Below are positions 35,568-45,988 of a DNA stretch of 64,000 nucleotides, piece by piece. Numbering within the stretch: position 1 is the stretch's first letter; every line of letters starts with the position of its first letter. The position numbers and the translations under genes were made by a program. Location of the stretch: contig OZ199838.1 of NCBI GenBank assembly GCA_964304625.1, positions 14,136,001 to 14,200,000 of the forward strand, given 5' to 3'. Under the pieces are notes generated by a model that saw nothing but the letters and a program-made list of their open reading frames with translations, was not told the DNA's origin and did not search any database. Source of the DNA: Kudoa neothunni (Eukaryota > Cnidaria).

Positions 35568-36780
35568 TTAGGTGTTACCCATTGACGATTCTATTTTGGT
35601 CGACGTACTTGTGCCACTGTCTGAATCAGAATCGGCCTCAGATTGCTTTTCTATGCGAGAATTATTTAATTACTTTAAAATTACTACCTTGGTTTAATCC
35701 ATTATCCGTTGGATTTATTTCTTTATTTGCCATGGTCTTCTCACCCTCAGCCGAACCCTTACTCATCGCTAAATATTAATAGTATCTACCTAATTAATGA
35801 ATAATTACCGCCACCTTCTGCATTCCCAAAAGCTTCGTCTGGAGTACTATGCTCCGCACTTTTTTTCGTCCCAGTACTTCCGCCAGCTGAAACGCTAGAT
35901 TCGGATTCTTCACTTGATCCCGAAGAAGACAAGCTTGATCCACTGCTCGATCCCTTATTAGAACCACTACTTCCACCAGCTCCACCTCCGCTAGCTTCAC
36001 TGCCTCCACCGGCTTCACTACTTCCACCAGCACCACTACTTCCACCGGCTTCACTACTTCCACCAGCACCACTACTTCCACCGGCTTCACTACTTCCACC
36101 AGCACCACTACTTCCACCGGCTTCACTACTTCCACCAGCACCACTACTTCCACCGGCTTCACTACTTCCACCAGCACCACTACTTCCACCGGCTTCACTA
36201 CTTCCACCAGCACCACTACTTCCACCAGCACCACTAATTCCACCAGAAGCAGATCCTGATTTTGAGCCACTCTGAGATTTAGTGTTGCTTTGAGTTTTGG
36301 TTAATGTTCCAGTCTCCGTGCTAGTTAAGGACTAAAAAGATATATCCAAATGTTACATGATATATTTACCTCTGTTGATAATTCCGTCGTTTCCATAGGA
36401 GCCGGGCATGCCGGAGGACATGGACATGGAGGAGGACATGGACATGGTGGACAAGGACAAGGAGTAGCTGGATATGTTGGGCATGGGGGACAAGGAGTTG
36501 ATGGATATGTTGGACATGGAGGACAAGGAGTTGATGGATATGTCGGGCATGGGGGACACGGACGTGGTGTATACGCAGGGGGACAAGGAGGGCAACTTGG
36601 ATTACCTGAGTTGTAAGATATCGGTAAATTAGATAACATATTTTATGAGTGTTCTACCTTGGGAAGGTGTGAGTGGGGTTAAACACTTCACATCTTGAGG
36701 ATTTTTTTTGCAGAGGTCGTCTAGATTAATTTCAGCACTAGCTGCAGCATGTACTCCAACGTCTTGTCTCTTGAGTTAAG
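35568..36780 (-). CDS. Secreted Pro/Cys-rich and Gly/Ser-repeat structural protein
   Basis: Exons from the 3' end of the model: 35650-35568, 35768-35688, 36331-35809, 36605-36370 and about 36767-36658; the first exon was not located. The N-terminal exon ends like a signal peptide (VGVHAAASA) and continues EINLDDLCKKNPQDVKC. The next exon is a Pro/Cys array: repeats of CPPCPTYPSTP, then CPCPPCPCPPPCPCPPACP. The large exon has a Ser/Thr linker and about six 12-residue repeats GGSSGAGGSSEA, then an acidic Ser-rich tail; it stops after KIESSMGNT. Composition suggests a cross-linked extracellular or capsule-wall protein. If this is a myxozoan, polar-capsule wall or thread is an attractive guess, but the array lacks the CxxxC spacing and Gly-X-Y of minicollagen. 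Other frames of the repeat are also open; this frame is chosen because splice phases close through four introns. Confidence 0.72.
36003..36240. repeat. 36-bp tandem repeat, about six copies, coding
   Basis: Unit is two nearly alike 18-mers, CCACCGGCTTCACTACTT and CCACCAGCACCACTACTT. It encodes the Gly/Ser/Ala repeat on the minus strand. The near-identity of units points to recent expansion by slippage or unequal crossing over. Confidence 0.9.
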
Positions 36781-37539
36781 GTCAGAAATCAAATTAACAT
36801 ATCGATTACCTTTGATATGTGTTTACAATATAAAGAATTGAATATTAATATGATAAAAGATATTCTAAAAACTTTGGACAAGTTAAAACCGAAAAGAATA
36901 GCATAACAAGTACTTCTTCTCATTTTTTGATACGAAATAGGTGTGAGCTTCTTTTGTTAGCTCAGGCTTTGAAAATAATTCGGTGATATTATCAACTAAT
37001 TTTTAGATATTTCATAATCCGTTTACTTATGGTTCTAATTTCCATGTATTTATGGCTTTTTTCACAATTTAGACCAAAAGTCTATTTTAACCGTAAAGGT
37101 ATAAATGACGGTAATAATTTTAATTTAAATATGCCTTCGGTTGTTTGTGTATGAATCGGCTATTATACAGACATTTTTGTTATTTTCTGAATAGGATATC
37201 AAAACTACCTTTCAATTTAAATATAGTCAGCTATGTGTTAAATAACATTGGAAAGACCCCATTTATCCCCAATTGAAAGGTTGTAAATAAGCCATAAATT
37301 AAGGTGATTAGGTTTATTAAAATGACTACATAATATTCCACACAAACAGGACACGCAATTATATTTGTACATGAGCCGGATTATTATGAAGAAAATATAT
37401 TCGACCAAAGATATGAAAAAAATTTTTTAAAATACTTTAAAATTAAAATAAACTTTTCTCGATTTAAAAATATAACTTTATTATTGTGACTAAACTTTAT
37501 TATGTGGTAAAACATGATATCTTAATCAGTGAATACATC
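36781..37539. other. Intergenic, probably upstream of the Gly/Ser gene
   Basis: Should hold the unlocated first exon and promoter of the minus-strand gene ending at 35568. I could not identify the exon. No repeat recognised. Confidence 0.4.
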
Positions 37540-38609
37540 TTTTGGCTAAATTACAGTATACGTGTCTGACCTCGGGCGAAAAAATTCACACTCTTTAAAA
37601 ATCGTACGAAACATTTAAATAGTTTATAAATTCATTATATATTTACAAAAGGTGCAAATTCCTTGTCCAGGGTATTTTCTTCGATACAAGAAATCGGCCA
37701 CGTATTAAGCAAGACTAAGACTGTCTGGATTTTTATTGGTCGCGTTTCTATATTTACGCTTGAAAGAACCCCATGTCGCCTCTATTTTATTCGTATAGAT
37801 GCCTTCATCAGAAACAAATCGGCGCTTATGAATAACGGTTCCGTGGGTAAATCCCAATGTTTCCAAGCGGTTGTATCCACCCTAACCATCAGTCCAAATA
37901 ATGGAACCTTCCTCTACATTCTCGCATATGATTTCTTCTAGGACTATGCGATTTCTTTCTTGAAGTATCTTGGGGAAACAATTATCATCTTCGCCTATTC
38001 CCCCAATCAACCAATATTGTTGATTTCGAAGGATGCGCCTCACCATATTTTCACTTTGTTATGGCGGTTTCATCGATTTGAACTACAATGTCTTCCCCAC
38101 CAATTTTTGAAAACTTTTGATACAATATTGAAGCCATTAGATCTTTTACCATTGTTTTCTAATCACATATTGTTGAATAAGACGAACTATCCAAATGATT
38201 GCATAATGTTTCATACGTCATTTTGGGATGTAGTATTATGCAAACAATCAGAAAAAAAGATTTCCGTATCGGAATCTTTGACTGTTCAAAAATAGACCCT
38301 ATTCTTATGGAACATCGCTTGGAGCATTTTTCGTATTTGTATTGGCATCCATCGTCAATATCTTTTCTTGAAATTATGTACATACTTCCGCCACAAGAGC
38401 AAGCGCGGATACTATTTAATAAACCAATTTTCTGTAAACATTTAATAGTATTCGATAAATCCTCTCAAAAATATCCATAATATAATATTTTTATTTGATC
38501 AATGTTTTCTAAAGTGAATATTGTTTTAAAAGCATACGTTGGCGGCGAAAACCGAATATTCAGCAAAGTTAACCGAGGACAGACACATATACCGTAATTT
38601 AGCCAAAAT
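37540..38609 (-). mobile_element. Merlin (ISXO2/IS1016-type) transposon, slightly degraded
   Basis: Long inverted ends: TTTGGCTAAATTACAGTATA followed by CGTGTCTGACCTCGG at left, and its imperfect inverse CCGAGGACAGACACATATACC...TTTAGCCAAA at right, about 35 bp with few mismatches. Minus-strand transposase: CSCGGSMYI and CQYKYEKCSKRCSIR (zinc-ribbon start), GSIFEQSKIPIRK, then IGGIGEDDNCF, GSIIWTDG (catalytic D), NKIEATWGSFKR (catalytic E). One in-frame TAG directly after WTDG and one TAA near the end break it; the start is also disturbed. No matching target duplication was seen. Confidence 0.85.
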
Positions 38610-38756
38610 TTCTTACAAATTATGTTAAATCTTGATCGGATCTCGCACCCCAGGTAGGAACCCCAGAACTAGTCATTTTGTTCATTGTTTTCTTCAAATC
38701 TACTCGTTTGATTTATCTAATAATTATCATTTAATTATTTACAACATACTCATTAC

Positions 38757-39003
38757 ATTAGAGTAACAAAAAAGTGGGGTTAATTTTACTCCAAAAAACG
38801 TTAGAGGATATTATGTCAATAAAATTTTTTCTTTTCATTATTTTTTCCAATTTGTTTGGTAAAAATAAATAATTATAATTTCCAAGAATAGTGAAAATTT
38901 GGTGAGATTTAATAAATGAAATAAAAAGATATGATGAATACAAAATCGCTTTGGAGAAAAATTTCCCCCCCTCCTCTCCCTCCCAAAATCGTTAGAGGAT
39001 TAA
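38757..39003. repeat. Two piggyBac-type end relics in direct order
   Basis: GTGGGGTTAATTTTACTCC...CGTTAGAGGATA (about 38775-38815) and CCCTCCCAAAATCGTTAGAGGATTAA (about 38976-39003) both match piggyBac ends CCTCTAA(A/G)G...GGGG seen at 52301 and 26947. Both face the same way, so they may be right ends of two elements or an outer and inner end of one. Confidence 0.5.
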
Positions 39004-39489
39004 TCCCAACAACTTTTACTTACAACCTATGTAAAGATTTAATTTCGCAGAATCTGTCACATTTAATTATTCTTGACTCCTAAGATCGAAGTGGTGGAAC
39101 TGAAATAACTAAATATGGTCAAAATAAATGAAACCGTAATATTATTTACTGTGCAAATAGTCATTTTCTTTAAAAAAATGATTGCGGAGGATTATCCTAG
39201 ATTTGCATGATATAGCATTTGTCGTTCATTCTGTTATAAGAATATCGTAAATCAAATTATGTTTTACTATTAATCCATTTAAGGAAACGAGATTTAATAT
39301 ATCACGGCAATTTAGATCGTAAACATACTTCATATGCAATGATATTTATTCGTTTATTTCTTAGCGCTTGAAAATAGATGGAATTTACGTTTGTCATGGG
39401 CTAACAAAAACATACGGAAGATATATATATATATATATTTCTCGGGGATTTAGATTTAAATTAACTTATTTAATTACAATGGTTTAGGT

Positions 39490-40556
39490 CAGGGGTCTCC
39501 TTCTCTAATGTGGTCGATGAGAACTTGTAGGGGGTCGATAATTACGCTAGAGGTCAATTGAGGGTCGATACGTGTTATAGAGATTCCACTGACTTTTATG
39601 GGCTCTTAAGGTAATGTTTCCCGTCTTCCTACTACATTATTTAATTATATTAATTGATATTACCTCATGGAATTTGTTTTTTATTTTTAAGCTAAAATTA
39701 AACGCCACCTTTCCTAGTTATGTAATTCCATGTTTTTCATATATGTAGAGATACTTTTTAGCTCATAAAAACTAGTGAATAGATTGGCTTTATTTTTCTT
39801 AAATATTAATGATCAACAGTACTCATTGTTATTAACAATTTATAAAACAATAACGATAGTTTATATTAAGTTTATAATCAAATAAGAAGGATAGGTCTGA
39901 TTTTTAAAATTGATTTGAATCGTAATTACAAAAGCTACGAAAATAAATATAATAATCTGAAAATGTCGTTTGAATCCCTGCGAATACTTCAAAAACTCTT
40001 CAAGCGCTCTCAAGCTAAGGAACATAATCTTAGGGTAAAGATTAAGATATTCTTATTAACTTTTAGAGGCGACCATGAAAAAATATTAACTTTTCTATAT
40101 ATGTGTAATTTAATCTTAAAATCTGCCGTTGTATTTATATATGTGCATAAGTATGTAGCTATAATCATGTACAAGCAACCTAACATGGTAAGTCAATTGA
40201 ATATGATTTGTGGTGAAAAATAGATTCATTGCGGTGAATCTTCGAATATAGTTGTTTTATGCCATGACTTGATTATAAATATCTGCGTAAATCCACAAAT
40301 TTCAATTTTTTCCCCAATATATTTTGATATTACATCATTAATAAAAAAATTTTTTTGGGGTGGGGGTTAATATAATTTTGCATTGTATTATATATTGGAA
40401 ATAGAATATTAATGGGATATATTGCATACATTTTTAATTGTTGTAGTCAACAAAATGAATATACTCTAATATTTTTAATAACATCTCTGAAAGGGGTCGA
40501 CGACTAAGTAAATTACCTACACATGGGGTAGACGAAAAAAAGTTTGGAGACCCCTG
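39490..40556. mobile_element. hAT MITE, 1.07 kb, perfect target duplication
   Basis: Left end CAGGGGTCTCC and right end GGAGACCCCTG are perfect inverted repeats, and GTTTAGGT flanks both sides (39482-39489 and 40557-40564). The interior also has GGGGTCGA-type words near both ends. No transposase frame; the small frame at 39915-40223 has no family motif. A non-autonomous copy, relatively young by its intact duplication. Confidence 0.9.
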
Positions 40557-40564
40557 GTTTAGGT

Positions 40565-41367
40565 CAAAACCGAACCTGGGGGTAACGATATTCTTAATTC
40601 GTGACTAAATTTAAAAAATTCTTTTATTAACCTTTTTCCCATGATAGTCTTGATAACAAGATTATGCTTTTTGTAATCATTAAGTAGGTCGCTTGTGTTG
40701 GATTAACGGTCTCACATGTAAACTCTTTGAGAATATACATTTCTAGTTAAAATTTACATTTATGTTTGATAATTTATAATTATCGCATTTATTTAAACTG
40801 TAAAATATAGTTTTGAATAAAAATTGGTGGAGAATTTAATTTTGTTATTAATTAATGCTTAGAACTAATAATGATCGAATTAGTATTTAAAAATAATCAC
40901 CACTAATAAACAGCAAAATATCCTTTTATTTTTTATGGTATGTAAACAAAAGAATTATTTAAAATGTTTTAATAGTCGAATTTTGATACATATATATTAT
41001 TAGCTTTCAAGTAAAACGTGTCGTTCTATAAAAGTAATTATGCATAGATGAAAAAGTAAGCAATGTAAATAATGCACGAATATTTTCATTTTTTAATTAT
41101 AGAGAAACAATCAAACATGAGTGTGTTTTTTCACATGTTTGTTCGACAAACAAGTCGCCAAGTGATTATTGTAAAAATAAAGAAATCACAAACATGATAC
41201 TTTGAAGTACCAACTAAATAGACATATATTATTTAAAGGTATAACGGACAAAATAACAACACAAATCCAATTTATATTGAACTCATTTTTAAAACACAAC
41301 TCAATAATCTCCACCTAATACTTTGTTAGTCTATTTACGTGTGTAATCATAAAGAGAACTAGTAACT
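40565..41367. other. Intergenic, nothing seen
   Basis: AT-rich sequence upstream of the orphan membrane gene at 41368. No exon or repeat recognised. Confidence 0.5.
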
Positions 41368-42305
41368 ATGCTTCGGAAAGAGATGAAAATATTGCTTTTC
41401 ATCGCGCTGATTATGTCTATTTATGTTGCTGAATCGGCTGATTGTATCGATCTGATAGGTTAATGTAAAATTAATTTGCTGTCATAGCTGGAAAAAAGCT
41501 GTGTCTAACAGAGGAAGCCAAGAGAAGGTTACAATCAATAACAAATCAAGTATCAGAACCTCCTCTACTCGCTTCAATAATCGCAAATTCCAATAAAGCT
41601 GAAATTATAATGGACAACACCAAATGCAGTGTTCCCAACGAATCTCTCCATCTGTACCATGATCCATGTATGTCACATCTAGGAAAGAAAAAATATCAAG
41701 CTTTTTTAACTGGGAATGGTGTAAAATCGGTGAACTACTTGGCTTTCACCAGTGAGGGGAAAATTAAAGATCAAAATAAGTAGGACACTCCACAAACAAA
41801 CAAACAACCAAATTAATTTATATTTTAGTCAATCATATGGAGTTGAATTTGTACCGTTCGAAGATCATAAACTATTGGCAATATTGGTACTGACTTTAAA
41901 TTTTTCTGTGATACATAAAAATAAAACATAGGTCTACAAAATTGCAGATGATAACGTTAGTGTGGAAGGCGTGATCTCTGGTCTTTATCCCACTGAAGCA
42001 ACCAAATGTACTCTATTAAATTGTTTTTATTTTCCATGTATCAAATGATTTTATATGTAGGTGGTTATTTTGATCGAATGCCTAAAAAAGACAAACGTAA
42101 CTTCAAGATTGCTTGCAGTGCATTTACGATATTTACATTATTTGCGTTCGGGTTGTATATGGGTTACGATTTTTGGACACAACAAGAATTCCAAAGACGT
42201 CTAAGTTCTTCGCGTCAATACTATATATCACAAAAAGAAAAACGCGAAACCAAGACATCAACGCAACCACCATCCGAAGTAATGGCCAGCCATCCAATGG
42301 ATTGA
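41368..42305 (+). CDS. Orphan type I membrane protein
   Basis: Not recognised. Five exons (41368-41458, 41488-41779, 41829-41886, 41932-42007, 42061-42305) join in phase to 254 codons with stop. Signal peptide MKILLFIALIMSIYVAESA (from the second Met), a luminal/extracellular part of about 160 residues with four or so cysteines (KLCLTEEA, TKCSVPNES, HDPCMSHL), then a membrane helix IACSAFTIFTLFAFGLYMGY near residue 190-210, and a charged cytosolic tail (FQRRLSSSRQYYISQKEKRE). Introns are 29-53 bp. Could be an ER or surface protein; no domain family could be assigned by eye. Confidence 0.75.
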
Positions 42306-44506
42306 ATGGATTCGGATATTTGAGTTGAACGCGTAAATGCGATCTTAATATTATGCGTATAACTATTACCTTCTTTCTCTATTACTTCTTAAAATTAATT
42401 GATATCCTTTTAACTTTTGATGCGCTTTTATCATATAGTAAAATTATATAGGAGTAGGTCGATTTATCCAATATACCCTTACGAATAATTCGTGATATTA
42501 AACCTCTAATGAACTCGTGGTGTATTACATTACAAGTCGACTTAATTTCATTCATAAAATCTAGCATTTTCCGTTAAAATTCATAAAATTTTGATTATTC
42601 TCATAAATAAATAATATATATTGTTACACAAAGTTTGGAATAAAAATAATCACGAATTAGCTATGAACAAAAAATTTATCTTCCAGCCAACTTAGGAGTG
42701 AAAACAACCTCAGATGTTGTTTAAGACTGTTGTCTACAAAAATTTATTTGAATTGAATATGAAGATAGAATACATTCTAAGGACTGATTTTGGAGAAAAA
42801 TAATAAATACTAGCGCGAACTGCCCAGCGTTGCTTGGGGAAGATTCCGCCTAGAGCCGTTTTTAATAGCATTCAAAAAATATAATGAAACCTCGAATTAA
42901 CCCATAGAAACAAAATAACTAAAAATTTTAAGCAACTTACTATAATGATTTGGATTATGCAACTTAAGTTATGATAATTTCTGTGAAGGAAAATATCAAT
43001 CCTTGCGTCCATTTAAAAATTTCGTGGCTCGGCACCAACGCTAAACAAGTTAAGGTCAGCGTTGTATTTTTTTCATCCCGAATTATTTAAATCTTGTTAA
43101 AGTGTTATCTAAAACGTTACTTTTTGGCCCAGAGGATTTTTAAAAGTCGAATTCTGGCCCGGCTCGGTAACTGTGTGTATCATTAACTTTTTAAGAGATA
43201 AAAAAATAGAAAAAATAAAAGAGATAGAAGAAAACTTATGAAAATTAACCGATATTGCTAAAATTAGCGTCGTTTAGCTCGGCATGAACATACATGCGCT
43301 TTTATCATAAACAGCCACAAATTGCATCGATTTCAACATAAACAATTTAAATAATTTGGTGAAATAAAAGTACAACCATCCGCATTGAATTTAATCACGT
43401 AAAGTAAAACTTAGCGGACAATTTAATGAAACCTATGAACGCAGTAATTCCATTATAACGCTTCAATCAACGTAACTTTAACGTTCTCTACGAATTCGTT
43501 ATTTATGAAACATATATAGATTTTTCATCACATTGAAAACCATTAATAGAACTTATAAAATATACTTATCAAGTCATATACGTTAAAACTTCGCAAATAA
43601 GGAGTGTGTTTAAACAGACACTCACATAGAAACGCCAACCTTATATATAAAGATAGATAGAAGCAATTAATGAACATTTAATTGAGAATATAAGGAGGAA
43701 AGTCAACTTCAACCGACCATAACCATGAAATAAGCAAGTGCTAATCCCGTAGTTGAACTCATTTAATCCGAAAAATAAACTTCGAATCGACGAAATCATC
43801 ATTTTCTAAACATTTCTGGGAACATTTGTTAGTGTAAACATGATTTAAAAATTTTTTGAAACATTGCGATTTTTAAAAAATTTCATATATGCCTCTCTAT
43901 AAGGAAAAAATTATCTGCACATGCGTACTTAGGGGCACACACACGAACATACTGACAGTCCTCCTTTATATATAGATAAAGGATTACAACAGTTAATCTT
44001 TAATAATCCAATTTAGTGTGTTGATGGTAAAATTCCTCTGGTTTCGTTAACAACTAAATGCTCTCGTAACGACTAGGAAAAATAAATATCATTAGATTTA
44101 GATAATAATAAAATTTTATTATATTGGGGCTTTTCTTTTTCTTATATACAGCAATTTGAACTTTAGTTGACCTCCGAAATTTCGCTAAATATTCAACAAA
44201 TATGCCGAATCGGATTAATGGGATTAAATTAGACAGTGGTTAAGGTTTTTCTCCAAATTCATTCGATAGAATTATTTTATGATACACAAGCAATTTTAAA
44301 ATAATTTTATTGAGATACTAATTTAAAAAAATTTATCTTCATCCCAAAGTTCGTAGGAGAGTTATCGGGGTTGAATAATTTAAAGAGGTAGTAAACTGAA
44401 AGTAAATTATTTTTATTAATTTTATGCGTTGGAATTTAAATTTACATTGTTACTGTTAAATATTTTAATGTAAGGAATCCAAGTTTAAAAAGTATGTAAG
44501 GTAGCG
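42306..44506. other. Intergenic with an unclassified dispersed repeat
   Basis: No gene seen. It holds the repeat at about 42812-43975. The rest is AT-rich. Confidence 0.45.
42812..43975. repeat. Unclassified repeat, possibly retroposon-derived
   Basis: Starts around GCGAACTGCCCAGCGTTGCT and ends around CCTCCTTTATATATAGATA; a similar ending (CCTTATATATAAAGATAG) occurs inside at about 43638, as if two 3' ends were present. Such GC-richer head and TATA-rich tail units are common in invertebrate repeats, but I cannot name the family or prove the borders. Confidence 0.35.
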
Positions 44507-45532
44507 CAGGGTATTTGCGCACTTTTAGAAATGGTATCAAAAATTCAAAATATACGAATTAACTATAGATATTAATCGTGATATAAGAGTAAAATATATC
44601 GATAAATATAATTATAGAATTGAGAAATTAATTTTCGTTTGGAAAATAGGGGTACATGATTATTACGCACGTGAAACCTGTTGTTTTAATGTATTGGCAT
44701 GGTTAATATGCAGTAGGAAAATAGGAAAGATTATCGCATATTTGAAGAAAACGTGTAGATTATTAAATAATTGGAAAAATTAGGAACTAAGAGTAACTCT
44801 AAAGCGAACATCGTTGGGCGCTCCGGCCATAAATCAGTCACCACATTGAATACAATTGTATCAATAAAATCAAAAATATTCGAAGATTTTATTTCCAGTA
44901 ATTTAAGATTTTATCGCAAAACTCATAAAAAATTCAAACTACTCGATATAAGAATGAATGAATCGAATTTTCGAAAACGAGAATTATAAAGCTGTCCAGA
45001 GAGCACAATATAATAGGAAAATAAATTAGCTAATAGCATAAAAGACGATATGAAAGACAACACTCTTATAACCGCCGGCTGAAGACAGTTCCATAAGTTT
45101 GCTTCGAGAGTTAGTCTAAAATTGAACAAATTAAATAGAAAATCTAAAAGAAATAAAGAAATTATTCAAGATCGATCACACCGAAATGCAGTAACAGATT
45201 AAAAAGTTAAATTTTTTCTTTTGCAAAATAAAATAAACTTCGTTTAAAATAAGAGAAATAACAAATTCCTTGTTGAAAAATTAATTCTGTTTTAAACTAG
45301 CTTATTTATTTTCAAAATACTCCGTGAACAATAAAAAAATTATTACGAGAATTTTTCAGATCTTTCTATTAACGTTATTGTTAGTGCAACGAGGATGAAT
45401 AAAAACCAGAAAAAGTGGTCGCTCAACCGCCAAATTTTCCCCCTCATGTGCAAGCGCTAAAGCATGGATATTAAGTGAGGCAGGGTTATTACGCACTCTA
45501 GTCTTTGTCCCAAAGAGTGCGCAGTATCCCTG
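44507..45532. mobile_element. DNA transposon relic, possibly Tc1-like
   Basis: Left end CAGGGTATTTGCGCACTTTT and inverted right end CAGGGATACTGCGCACTCTT match over about 20 bases. A frame at 44771-44989 starts MEKLGTKSNSKANIVGRSGH, which recalls the RSGRP linker of Tc1 transposases, but no catalytic domain is left. No target duplication was identified. Confidence 0.5.
45481..45532. repeat. 52-bp foldback at the right end of the relic
   Basis: CAGGGTTATTACGCACTCT, then a 14-base loop, then AGAGTGCGCAGTATCCCTG: a nearly perfect hairpin made of two facing copies of the transposon end. Confidence 0.75.
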
Positions 45533-45988
45533 CACAACCGTTTTTTATAGATCTATCTTTTGCAGACCATCGATATTATTCTACAATCCTTTATGTATAT
45601 TTTATTCATTGTAGGTGCCAACAAATATATTTTTGCTGGATGAGAAATAAAATTTTTAAGTTAAAACTCTTGTTTACAGCAAAATTTTTGAATCAAATCA
45701 CTCATAAAACCTTAAAATATACGTCAAAATCAAAACCTCGATATATTATATTCAATTTGCACTATATTCAGATCTGACTGTATGTAGAAAACATATATGT
45801 TGTTCGCCTAATAGCTGAACCCAAGCTTAAACAACTTTAGATGCTTAATGTAAATTTTCTAAGATACAAATGTGATTAACATAATCAATCTAGTCCTTAA
45901 TCATGAATATTCAATTTGAAAGCATTATAAATAAGAAGCATTGCTAACATAAAAAATGATTTATACCAGAAAATTATTTTAAAGGGGA
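45533..45988. other. Intergenic, nothing seen
   Basis: Short AT-rich spacer downstream of the Src-like kinase gene. No exon recognised; a tail exon of the kinase is not visible here. Confidence 0.45.

Noticed and set aside
35794-36270. Minus-strand frame of Val/Glu repeats (VEVVKP)
   Set aside because: Shifted frame of the same 36-bp repeat; it does not join in phase with the neighbouring exons, whereas the Gly/Ser frame does.
36350-36616. Plus-strand frame rich in Gly/His (GHGGHGHGG)
   Set aside because: It is antisense to the Pro/Cys exon of the minus-strand gene; low-complexity sequence is open in several frames. Splice phases close only on the minus strand.
35568-36780. Calling the Pro/Cys protein a minicollagen
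   Set aside because: No CxxxC-type Cys domains and no Gly-X-Y stretch are present. Only general resemblance in Pro and Cys content.
37663-38295. Plus-strand frames of 90-110 residues
   Set aside because: They are antisense to the Merlin transposase, whose motifs are on the minus strand.
39915-40223. 102-residue frame as a gene
   Set aside because: It lies inside a hAT MITE, lacks domains and has the composition of random AT-rich DNA.
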